Positions 12,301 to 24,300 of a stretch of DNA of 64,000 bases are shown piece by piece. Within the stretch, counting starts at the first letter, position 1, and the number at the start of each line of letters is the position of its first letter. This DNA is from Climacteris rufus. Taxonomy: Eukaryota; Chordata; Aves; Passeriformes; Climacteridae. The translations under genes and the position numbers were made by a program. Where the stretch lies: the NCBI GenBank assembly GCA_013398175.1, contig VZRZ01001227.1, positions 487,923 through 551,922 on the forward strand, in the 5' to 3' direction. The notes below the pieces were generated by a model. The model was not told where the DNA came from. It did no database searches and saw only the letters and a program-made list of their open reading frames with translations.

Positions 12301-15300
12301 TGGCAGTTGGCACTTCCAGAGCCTGCTCCTGCCTCTACCCTGTTCAGTCCTGCAAACTCTCCCCCTCTCTGTTTCTGTAATGTGTGGGCAAAACACCCCT
12401 ATCCAGTGGAGCTGGCAGATTGTGCCCCCACACAAGCTCCTGGAGGGAGGTGCCAGCAAGGTCTCTAATTGCACAGAAGTGTTTACTCTGTGTTCTGCTG
12501 TTTCAGCTGGGGACGCTGGAAAGATATCCTGACCCATGGACGGTTCAAGTGGCACCTGAATGAGAAGGATATGGAGATGATTTGTCGGGCTTTGCTGGTG
12601 TATTGTGTCAAACACTACAAGGGGGATGAGAAGATTAAGAGTTTTATCTGGGATCTCATCACGCCAACGAAGGATGGCCAGAACCAGGCTCTGCAGAATC
12701 ACTCAGGTATTGCGTGTTCTCTCTGCCATTGCATCTGTACCCATTGCCCTGTGCCAGCCTGTGGGACCGAGGCTGCAGAATTCAAAGCAGAGCTGATGTA
12801 AACAGTCTGCAAGCAGTTGTGCTTGAGCACTGCCAGTCTGTGCACAGAGAAAGGGGCTTCCATGGAGCTGCCCTCCACATTGACCCTCAGAGCCAGCAGC
12901 AGGGGCTGACTGAGCTGGGGAGGCTGTTTTCAGGCTTTCAATAGAGAGAGCTTTGTGGTGGGAGCAGAAGTGCTGCTATGTCTTCTCTGGCCTGTGAATG
13001 CTGTCATGGTTCCCCTGTGCAGGGAGACACTGGGCAGCAAGCTTGTGAGCACCAGTGACCACAGGAAGACTTTGGATGTGATAGGTACGAGGGTGCTTAT
13101 TCCACTCAGAGCATGGACATGCCTCAGGCTGTTCCTCAGGGCACAGCATGGGCATGGTGCAGGACCCTGCCTGTGCCTCTGGGCAGCACTGACAGCTGCA
13201 CTGGGGAAAGCTGGAGGTGCGGCCGAGCATCCATCTCACACCAAGGTCGTGGGTTTGATCCCCATATGGGCCATTCATTTAAGAGTTAGACTCAATTATC
13301 CTTGTGGGTCCCTTCCAATTCAGAATATTCTGTGATTTTGTGATTTCCAGCTTCTGTCTGCCCTTGTCATGGTGCTTGTCCCAGACGTACTGGTCTGTAG
13401 TGCCTGCCCTGATGGGCGGAGGTGCAGCATTGGTTTGTCCCAAGACCTCTGCAATGCAGAGTCCTCCCTAGGTGATGCTGCCTTTACCTCACTCTGTGTA
13501 GTAGGACCCTTGTCCCAGGCCTGGCTGTGCCCTCTGTGCTCAGAGGCAGTGTGTGTGAGGTTCACGTCTCACACCACGTATCAGATCTCTAATTGCATCT
13601 GTTGGCTAGAGGTGTCTGTGTTCTGTTGGGTAGAAGTTTCCAATGTATTCTCAGCTTAAGACAGATCAGCCAGAGGCTTCCTAGCCCTCCTTTCCCTCTG
13701 ACTCTGGCTCTGCCTCACAGGTGAACACTTCAGATTGGCCTACCCACCTACATCTGCTCTCTGTAGGCTCCCCTGAGGCTAGGGCAGCCATAGAGCCCAC
13801 CCTGCAAACAGGGCAGCTGGAGGGCCTTTGTCTTCCATGCTGTGAGCACAAGTGGCTGCTGGCTCCCTGGATCTGCAGAGGGCTGTGGCCTGGGACACGT
13901 GGTCATTGCCCACCGTGCCAGAGGGCTCTGGCTGACCTTGCAGCACAGTGCCTGCATCCTGTGGCTCTCAGGACAGGTGAGTGGGGCTGGGGGAGGCCAC
14001 AGCATCCCTCGGGGAGTGAGAGCCCAGCGGCCATGTGCTGCTTGTTCTGTGCTTGTGATCTGTGGCACAAGGTGAGTAGTGAGGGGACTGGGACTCTCCA
14101 GGCTGCTTTTGGCATCAGGGATCCAGGCTAAAACCTGTTCCCAAATGGAGGAGCACAGGGAAGGCAGTTCTGGAATGGTGCTGCTGCTGAGCCCCAAATG
14201 GTGCTTAAAACTCAACATCATCATTTCCTTCTGCCTGGGAATGTCTGACTGTCTTTGCACTGTGAGGTCCAAGCATGTGGCCTTCAGTGGCTGCTTTAAG
14301 TTATTCCAGTCACCTCCTGCAATGGCTCCTGCTCTTGCCACACAGCCCTGCCTGAGCAGCTGGGAGTGGGCTTGAGAGCCCTGTGGGGAGCAGAGCAAGA
14401 GTCAGAAATAAATTGACTGGTATGAGGGGGCTTGATTTAGATAATGCCAAGTTACAAACAAGCCATGGTTTCAGTGGAGGGTCAGAATTGCTTTAGTGCA
14501 AAAGCATTGGATAATGAGCAGAGAAGTGACCAGGAGCTTCTCCATCAGTGCTTTAGAGTGGCTTTTCCCTCCGTGTGGTCTGGGCCAGAGGAACAGTGAC
14601 ATCCCAGCCTGATGTCAGGAGCTGGAGGAAAGCAGAACACTGCAGTGCAGGGCAGCCACAGTGGGCTCTGCTGGGCTCCCCTGGCAGCCCCAGGTGCCAC
14701 TTGTGTCTGCAGAGAGCTGACCAGGCGAGTCATGCCACATCCCTGATGGGCAGAAAGCAACAGCAACCTCCAGCCCTTGCTAGTGCATCCTGGAGCTCTT
14801 CCTTCTCAATCCCACATTCGTGTGATCACAAGGCAGTCCAGCTCAGAGCTCTGCTCTGATCCAGCACCACCTTGCCTTCCATACTGGAAGAGGCCAAGCT
14901 ACTGAGGAAACATCATTTGCTCAGAGTTCATCAGGCCAGGTTGGTGCTGGGGACAGGAGGCCTGGTGCCTGCTGCAGGCCTCGTGCAGCCACCTGGACCA
15001 CAGCCCTTGTCCTTGTGTTGTGGAGCTGCAAACTTTGCAGGAGTTGATGACATGGTAACATTTTCTCTTCTTCACTGGTGTCACAAGACCAGATAGATGG
15101 AATGGGGCTGCTCAGGCACCATTTCCCCTTCACATCAGCAGTTCCTACCTCAAGAGCAGCTGCCCAGGGAGGCAGTTTATCCCTCTTTGGAGATTTCAAA
15201 CAATAGTGACCCCAGCAGGAGTCGTTTCCTTGTTCTCTTGTCAACTCACATCTTATTTCAGGGTTGAAATGTGCTTAATTTTCATCTCCAGCCACTGGAT

Positions 15301-18300
15301 CTCATTTTATTTTTGTCAGCCAGATGGGACTGCATTCCCTTTCCTGTTGGTACCTTAGCCCCCTTGCAGTGATCCAGTTCCCCCCAGCCCTGCTCCAGAT
15401 GCACAGCCTAAGAAACAGCCCTTACAAATCAGATCAGCAGGTCTGCTGCTCTTTGGTCATTTGGGAGCTTCTTGTCTGAACTCTTGTCCCAAATCACTGA
15501 AAAATGACCTTCAGAGCTGGCTGCAGCGTCTAAGTCTCCAAGGGCTGTGCCCAGGACCAAGGTTCCTTCCATGCTTCAGTGTGTTTTTTTTATACATCGA
15601 GGGGCCATGTTATCATTTGGGCTCAGCATTGCACAGAGAATGGACAGCAGTTCAGTTTCTGTGGTGATCCCCAAGTTTTTCCCAGAGATAGGCTCTCCCA
15701 TGCTCGGCGTTCTCCGGGCTGCAGCCGGGAGCTCTGCAGGGCCTCCTCCAGCCCCAGCTCTGTGCCCTGCCTGGCCCCCAGCACAGAGGTGCCTGGTGGC
15801 AGTGCCTGCCATGCCCACAGTGCCTGCGGTGCTCACTGGCTGCCACTTGCTGTTACAGGCTTGTCAGCACCAGTGCCCAGGGGCAGGAAGGGGAAGAAGA
15901 CGAAGAACCAGATGCTACTTCCTGAGATAAAGAATGCAGATTGGCTCGCTACCTGCAACCCCGAGGTGGTGCTCCATGATGACAGCTACAAGAAGCACCT
16001 CAAACAGCACTGCAACAAGTGAGTCACAGAATCATGGAGTGGTTTGGGCTGGAAGGGACCTTAAAGAAAATCTTGTTACACGTCCCTGGCCATGGGCAGG
16101 GACACCTTTCATTGTCACAGCTGCTCCAATCCCTATCCAACCTGGCCTTGTACACTTCCAGGGATGGGACAGCCACAGCTGCTCTGGGCACTCTGTGCCA
16201 GGGGCCTCACCACCGTCAGAGTAAAGAATTTCTTCCTAACATCTAATGTAAATCTCTCCTCTTTTAGTTTAAAACCATTCCCCCTTGAGGGAGCCCACAC
16301 TGGCTCGTGGAAGCAGTGGGTTGAGGGCCTTTAGTGTTGGGAGGGTGGGAGGGAGCTGTGAAAGACTCACAGCCCACACAGCATGACCATGGTCCCACTG
16401 CTGGACCGCCCTCGGGTTCCCCTCCAGCTCATGGAAGCTGTGTCCTGAGCAGCAACCCTCAGGGCAGTGGGTCACAGGGTTGGGCACTGTGGCATGACAC
16501 TGCACAGTCACTGCCCATCCTGCTTTAAGGAAATGGGTCCTTCCACGTGGGGAAACATGGTGTCAAGCAGGTTTCCCTGGCCTTGCTGACCTCTCTGCCA
16601 CTCGGGACAGGGTTCTGCTGCGGGTGCGAATGCTCTACTACCTGAAGGCTGAAGTGCTGGGGGAGGCTGCGGATAAAGCCTTTGAGGGGACCCCCGCCAG
16701 GTAGGGACCTAACGGTGAACCCTGCGAGGCTTCTCGGGCTCGAGCACTGCCACAGCCATCCAGCCCGGCCACAGCAGGGCTCTCTGCAGCTCCAGGCCAT
16801 CCCCAGGTCTTCTTCAGGCAGACCTTCACCCTCAGGCAACCACTCTGCCTGTGCAGAGACCGTGACTGTGGCAGCCCTGCTGAGGCAACTCTGAGACTGC
16901 AGCACCGGTCTGGGGAGTGGTGGGGACTTAAAGGGACACTGCAGGAAAATGGCTCTGTGTGCTGCTGGACAAATGGACAAATGGGCCCTTAATCCAAAGT
17001 GGGAGTTCACAGAGACTGCTCCCAGTCTCAAGGCCAGGCCTTGGAGCACGACATGCCCCATTGCTGTGGTCTGCAGTCCCTTCCCAGCACTGGGAACAGT
17101 GGGACCCACAGGCTCTGTAATGGCACTTAGCCTGCAGCCTGCCAGCTCCTAACCTTTCTGCAAAGACCCAGCTCTCGGTGCTTCACAGAGGAGTATGATG
17201 TGCTGAGGTTAAAGCTCCCAAGCAGGAGCTGCTGCCTTCCCCAGCACAGCTCCATCAGCACCATCAATCTGTGTGGGGAAACACTATTCTCTTGGGGTTG
17301 GTAGGTGTGAAGTGGTTTACCCCTAGAGATGCTGTTAGTATCAGATGGGCTCTTCAGTCCTCTGGTGTTGCTTGGGTGGGAAGGGAAGGGCTCTGGGGGC
17401 ACCCACTGCCCTCCCCACCATCCAATCAATGGAGAAAAAGGAGTGGGGAGGGCAGCAGGCTGTGGTGGAACCAAGGCTCCAGCTCTCTGACCCCAGGGAG
17501 ATGTGTACCCATGGCATGGCAGGGTCCCAGGCCAGTGTTCATTAGCTGTCCCTAAGCCAGCAAGTGGTGGCTCCTGCCTCCCCAGTCCCTTCTGAGCAGT
17601 GCCCAGTGCCCCTCAGTGCCCGGTGAGGCTGGGAGAGGGGTGTTCATACCTTGTCTGCCACAGGGAGCTGGATGTGCTGCTGCCAGACATTGACTATGTG
17701 GAGATCCCAGTGGACTGGTGGAATGCCGAAGCCGATAAATCCCTGCTCATCGGTGTCTTCAAGCACGGTGTGTACACAGCTGTCCGGGGGTGCTGCTGTG
17801 TGAGGGAGCAAGCGCCTCTGGTACCTGTAGGGGATGTCACATCAGTGTGAGAGACAGAGCTGTGGCTGTGCTCCACAGCCACACGGGGCCAGGACAGCTC
17901 TCCCCAGGGGCCAGCAGTGTGTTTGGGTGGGGAACAGGGTAGCCATACCAGGTCTCGTGGCAGACTCTGGTTTGCCAGGAGCGGTGTGCAGTTGCTGTGT
18001 GAAGGCGAGGAGAGAGGCACAGAATTTTTCTTGGCCTCATCATGGAGTACCCATGCAGCTTCCAGGAGCCACAGGGCTGTTTCCCTCAGCTGCACCCTGC
18101 ATGAGGACTGCTGCTGCCAGGTGGGCTGGGAAGGTTGACCTTTCCCTTTGCCTTCTGCCCAGGGGCTGCAGAGCCAGTAGCAGCTTTTGAGAAAGTGTTG
18201 GGAATTGCTGGGGGTGAGAATTGCTCTCCCAGCAGCATAGAGAGAGTGAGAGCCAGGCGGGGAGCTGTGTTGCAGGCACAGGAGGTTTCCCAGCCCAGGC

Positions 18301-21300
18301 TCAGGCCGTGCTCTGTGCTGTGTCTGTCCTGGCGGCGTGGCAGGTTACGAGCGCTACAATGCCATGCGGGCGGACCCGGCGCTGTGCTTCCTGGAGAAGG
18401 TGGGCATGCCGGATGAGAAGCTGCTCTCTGCCGAGCAGGGCGTCAGCGACGGGGCACAGGACGCTGCTGAAAGGTGGGCAGGGGATGGAGCAGAGTTCTT
18501 GTGGCAGCCTGGCTCACTCCTGGGGTGGGGTGGTGCGGTGGGGTGAACTGTGCCTGGGGAGGAGGGAGGGAGCAGGCTGTGCTTCTGAGCACAGAGGGGA
18601 GGGCAGAAGGGAGCTGGTCCCCAGTACGAGGTGGAGAGATGGCATGAGCACCAATTCTTTGCTTCCTGGTGCTGAGAACTGGCACAGCCACGGGAGCTGT
18701 GCTGCTGCTACCAGGGACTATTTCACTCTCTCACCCAGGGGCAGCGTGGAGAAGGAAGACAGCAGTGGAGAAAAGCTGGAGGGGCTGTCAAAACAGGAGG
18801 TGAGTGGGATTCACGGTGTTGGATGCACATCTGCTGCTGCCCAGCCCACCCTGCAATGCAGGCTTGGCTCCATCAGCTCTGCTGTGGGGCAGTGGGGAGC
18901 CAGCACGGCTGGGCCACCCTGCCTGTACCCCTGCCTGTGTGCATTGCCTCTTGTCCCCGGAGCACAGCTTCTGCTGTGACTCTCTGTGCTACCTGTGGAC
19001 CTGGGCAGTATCTGCCTCGTGAGGAGCTGAGGGGGACTGAGGGCTGGAGATGCCCAGGAATACTGGCTCTCATGCTTAGTTGGCTTCAGGAGCCACGTGG
19101 GGCCCTGGCAAAGGAGTCAGGGACGTTCCAAAGGAAATGGCCCTGAGGGAGAGGAAGAGCAGGGAACAAGGCAGCACAGGAGGGGTTGTTTGAGCAGTGG
19201 AGGCTGTCACACTGCTGCTGTTCTGGGCAATGGCACTACAGCCTCTGTCACTGTGGTGGGCCTCTCCTCTGGGCCCAAAATGGCCTCTCTGAGCTGTCAC
19301 CTCTGATCCCATGTGCTGAGCACAGCCAGCAGCTGCAGCCCAAGGGCACCGGACACACAACCCTGCCCCATGCCACCACCCTACACCCTGTCAAGGACAG
19401 GTGGGCTGCAGATGCAGGAGGTTCTGTGTGGGGCTGAGCCCTCTCTGATGGTTTCCTTTTGCAGGACATCGAGTCTGCTGGGGTGGGTGAAGCCAGTGAG
19501 AAGCGGGACGAGCCAGCGGCAGGTGAGGCCATGTCTCCTGCAGTGCAGCACGTGGCTTCCCAGAGTCTGGCATGGCACAGCCAGAGCCTGAGTGCTGCTC
19601 CAGGCACTGCTTGGTGGGAGAAACACACCACTGGGATGGAGGGATACACTGCTCTGTGTTAGCGGGTGAGGCAGCTCAACCTGAGCAGAGACCCCCACAT
19701 ACAGAGTCACAGGTGATCCAGGGATGGGCCCTGTGGCAGGGCAGCCAGGGTCCCTGGTGATTCCAGCCAAAGCTACCCAGGGTGACTGGAAGCCATTAGT
19801 CTGCTCTTGTCCATGCACTTGCCTGCATGAGATGAGCATGCAAGGTCTCTGCAGCGGGCAGTTCTGCTACATGTTGTGGGCTGACTGGCCCCACTGCTGA
19901 GCTGCAGTCTTCTCCCATGCATGGCCTGGCCTGAAACCATCATTCCTACCCTGATCTCAGCCTTTGGACTCTCTCTGAAGGAAGCTAAGACATGGTGAGG
20001 CTGTGAGCCAGCAGGCCCAGGGATGGTCACGTGGCCCCCCAGTCATGACCGTGATCCCTGATGCTCCCTGTGGGAGGCAGAAGGTGGGAGGAAGCTCTTG
20101 GAGCTTGCTGGAGGATGTGGGAACCTGTGGCTTTGCTTGTGCATTAAATACTAATGTCCTTGCTGATGTTTGAAGCCCAGGATGGCTCCGACTCAGACAG
20201 ATCCTGCTGGCCTGTCTCCTCTGCTCTCACGGCCAGACTGCGGCGACTCGTCACCGTCTACCAGCGCTGCAACCGCAAGGAGCTGCCGGCCCGCGCCGAG
20301 ATGCTGGTGCCCGGTAACCATGGCTACTGGCTGCAGGATGAGATGTTCCGGAGAGCCTCTGAGCTGGACTCAGTGAACAAAGAAATGCAGAAAAGGTAAT
20401 GCAGCAGAGGAGCCTTTCCGAAGCTGCTGTAGCCCACTTGAATTCCTTGGTCCCCAGAAGTGGCCCGGGTAAATGTCACCAGAGCTGTCAGTGCGGCCGC
20501 TGCCCAGGGCACGCAGTCACGTGGGCCCTCACTGGGCAGGGAATGCGCTCCCAGCCACGGAGCCTTGCTGCTCCAGCAGCCAGCCCAGCGGGGGAGCAGC
20601 CTGCACTGCAAACTGCAGTTCGTGGGCAGCAGATGGTGACACTGAAAGGAAGTGAAGGAACACCTCTTCAGGGCCAAACCCAGTAGCTGCTGGGCCAGGG
20701 ATCAGCCTCAGCAGAGCAGAGCTGTGTCCTTGGGACACACTGTGGATGAAGGTGACACATCAGCACTGTCACAGCCCATGAGCGGTGCCTTTCCAGCCCT
20801 TGGGGCTCTCACGCCGCTGCCTTTGCCTCCTGCTCGTGGCCTCTGGAGCCCAGTGGTGACGTGTCCTGGTTGCGCTGTGCTCCCATTTCATTTGTGTCCC
20901 AGGAAGTGGGAGGGTGGTGGGACTGTCCTGGCACCCTGAGTGGCTCTCTGCAGCCACAGGAGGGTGTGCACAGGGTGATGCTGCTGCCATCACTGCCAGT
21001 CTCCAGTGCTGCCCTGGGAGTGGGACCCTCTGTGGTTACCAGCCCACAGTTGCTGTCTCCTGTGAGCCTGTCCCCGCAGCAGGACCCCACGTAAGCATGT
21101 GGTACCTGTGCTGCCCTGTGCTCTGTTCGTGGCTTCCTTGTGTAGAAGCTCCTCCAGCCCACCTTCCCTTTCCCATTCCTCTGGACTTCCTCCAGTTGTA
21201 CCATCCCCTCTTCAAGGTGGGGGCATCAGTGGTTGTGCTGTGGACATGGCAGCAGCCTGGTGTCTCCTGCTCTTTAATTCTCTGGGCATTTTGTAGGAGA

Positions 21301-24300
21301 GATCTCCTTACAGGAGTTTTCCACCAGCTTTTAATTCGAGGCCTTTTGACAAAATCACTGTTGGGCTCCTTGATTTGGATCATTAATATGTTTATTAACT
21401 TTCTTCTTGTCATTCTCATTTTTGAGATGAAACTTGACTGCAGAGGGCTCACAGCCCCTGGGAACAGGGGTGGGAATGCTGGTCCCGGTGTAATTTGGGC
21501 AGTTGGAGAGTGCTGTGGGTGCTGTCACCCTATCTGCTTTCCCTTTGCCATACCTCACCTGCTTGCTAGTGCTGACTCAGAGCTGCAATTCAGAGGAGCT
21601 GAGATTTTACTGGAAGCTTTCTTCAGCCCTCAGTGCTCCCCTTCTCTGCCCTTGCCCTGCTGTGTGCACCCAGGTCTGTTCTCTGTGGCTGTTTCTCTGG
21701 GCTCTGCTCGGGGCTGCATTTGCCCAGGACACTCTTCACCATCTCTGTCCTGGATTGTTCCTTTGAGTGATTCCCACGAGGTGAAAGCTCAGAGGGTCCA
21801 AGTCAGCATGCAAGTTGTGCTGTAAGAGTGCTATAACTGAACCCCTCCATCACCACGGCTGCTCTCCTTCAGTGGGGAGGGGGTGACACCCAGGAGTCCA
21901 CAGGAGTCAGCAAGGTGGGTGGTGTTTGTTACTGGGACCCTTACAGCAGCAAGCCCTAGTTCCAGTTTCCCTCTGAAAGAGGCTGGATGAGAACTGTCTG
22001 CAAATACTTCCTTTGTAATTCCTGGTATTTTTTCATGGAGGTGAAACAGCTTGATGTGGCAGGAAGGGAGTAGATGGGATAGGTTTGTGCCTTCACTGAA
22101 CTTGCTGGAGCCTGTGCTGGGTCAGCAGCACAGCCCAGAGCTGCACTCAGGGGTTTATTAAAACAGCCAAGAGGGTTTTTTCAGTAATGTGTTGAGAGCC
22201 AGAGGGCCCATGGCCTCTGCTCCTCCTCCCTGTGCACCACAGAGCAGAGGATCTCATGTTGTGGTGGTCTCCCTAGTGTGCTCCTCCTGACAGCTCTATT
22301 TACCGTTGATCAGTAACCAGACAGTGCTCTCTGAGGCTCTGCCTGGTGTCTTACCTGTTCTGGGCCCAGAACGTGTCTCAGTGGTGTTCTCATCTCCTCC
22401 CTGTTCCACAGGTGGACCAGGAGGGAGCAGGCAGATTTCTACCGCACCGTCTCCTCCTTTGGGGTTATCTATGACCAAGAGAAAAAGAGCTTTGACTGGG
22501 CCCAGTTCCGAGCCATCTCTCGACTGGAGAAGAAGACAGATGAGAGCCTGGAGAAGTACTTCTACAGCTTTGTGGCCATGTGCAAGAATGTCTGTGGTCT
22601 CCCTCTGTGGAAGGAGGATGGTGAGTGGAAATTGCATGGGCTATAGAGGGGTAATGGTAGGTCCATGTAGAACTGATCTCACTGCTCTTGTGGAGCAGGA
22701 GAGAAGGGAGGAGCTTCAGAGACAGTTGGAAGCAGTGAGATGCCAGGCAGGCTGGGCTTGTAGCAGTCATGCATTTCTTGCATGCCCGTGCTGACTGTGG
22801 AGCTCTGCTGCGGGGTAAAGGGAGCCTGAATCTGCCACAGGAGGCTCAAGAAGCCTGGCTAACACACAAGGCATCCATTTTCTTCGAGTGCTCTGCATTG
22901 GCACCTGGCAGGATGTGACAGATGAAAAGCTGCTTGGAGGCTATTTAAGCACAAACCAATTGGTTTCCAACAGCAGCAGAAAACATTTTGCCTCGGATCT
23001 GTCATGGGGTTTGGTCTTAGGCACAGTTCCTTGTGTGTGTGTTGTGCCATAGGTAGGTGTTCCTCATCAGAAGAGCTGCATGAGCTGCCCTTCCCTGAGG
23101 ATGGGCTGAAGGGCTACCAGAGGCTCAGACCCCTGGGAGCTGCTCTGCCAGCAGGTCCAGGCAGCTCCAGCACTGCTGGTGCTGATGGAGCAGAGCTCAG
23201 ACAAGACTGAAATCCTCTGCAGCTGGTGCCGCTCTTGATCCAGCTGCTGCAGTCAAGTGTTTTACTCCCCTGTGTCCATTTGGTGGGATACGACTGGAAG
23301 GTAGTGAGACTGGAAAAAGAGGCCTCAACAGTGGCTACAAGCACTGGCCTCATCTCACCTGCAATCTGAGCAAGGGCTAAAACTCAACTTTCTCATCGCC
23401 GCCTCTGAGGAACTTTCACCAACCCATATAATGTTGCCTTGGCTTTGCTGTCCCTGCTGCAGGTCCTCCAGACCCTGACATCTACGTGGAGCCCATCACG
23501 GAGGAGCGTGCCGCCAGAACCCTGTACCGCATCGAGCTGCTGCGCAAGGTGCGCGAGCAGGTGCTCAAGTGCCCCCAGCTCCACGAACGGCTCAAGCTGT
23601 GCCGGCCGAGCCTCTACCTGCCCGTGTGGTGGGAGTGCGGCAAACACGACCGGGACCTGCTGATCGGCACCGCCAAGCACGGCCTGAACCGCACGGACTA
23701 CTACATCATGAACGACCCCCAGCTGTCTTTTTTAGATGCGTACAGAAACTATGCCCAGCATAAAAGAACAGGGCTCCCGGGGCCAGAAACCCTGTGCTGC
23801 CTTTACCAGACTAACTCCAAACTCTACAGTTCCCCCCTGTACAGCCAGGTGGACCAGAGCTGCGAAACCCTGGAGAGCGAAGCCGAGAGTCAGATCAAGC
23901 TGGAAGGCATGGACAGCACCATGTCCCAGGCCGGGGGCAGCCCACCGGACACAAACTGTGAAACGTTCATGTCCGAAGTCCGGGACATCATTTCCAGTAA
24001 CTACGACGAGAGCTCGCTGCCCGACTCGTTGGTGTGCATGATGTATGATGAGAAGGCCTGTCCCAGCGAGCAGAGCTCCCTTGCCAGGGACAGCCCAAGC
24101 TGCACAGATGTTGGAAGCAGCGTTGCCAAACTCTCCGAGGGCAAGCTGGAGGGGGATGAGGATCCATCCAGCTGCGATGCAGACGCTATGAGAGAGGCTC
24201 CCTTCCTAGAGGGATTGCAGGTGGGCTCTGACCGAATGGACAGTCAGAATGAGGAAGCTGAGCCTTCACCTTCTACCCCTGAGAGCAACCCTTCACAAAG

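Larger units (their letters stand above)
339..12506 (+). other. CHD6: CHD6 introns between visible exons 1 and 15
   Basis: Introns longer than 300 bp: 339-1488, 1920-2233, 2356-2979, 3224-3656, 3834-5424, 5569-6344, 6601-7041, 7253-7756, 7953-8513, 8679-9076, 9257-10483, 10595-11903, 12107-12506. Apart from the tandem repeats listed separately, I see only GC-rich unique sequence. There is a short cluster of ctgtaatt repeats with the palindrome ctgtaattacag at 11248-11259. No RNA gene was recognised. Confidence 0.75.

Noticed and set aside
15041..15095. TGATGA-like boxes suggesting a C/D snoRNA in a CHD6 intron
   Set aside because: No paired D box (CTGA) at suitable distance with terminal stem; similar single boxes occur elsewhere by chance.
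21036..21825. 138-codon minus and 303-codon plus ORFs in a CHD6 intron
   Set aside because: No similarity recognised and no splice sites linking them to CHD6 frames. Kept only as an AT-rich island finding.
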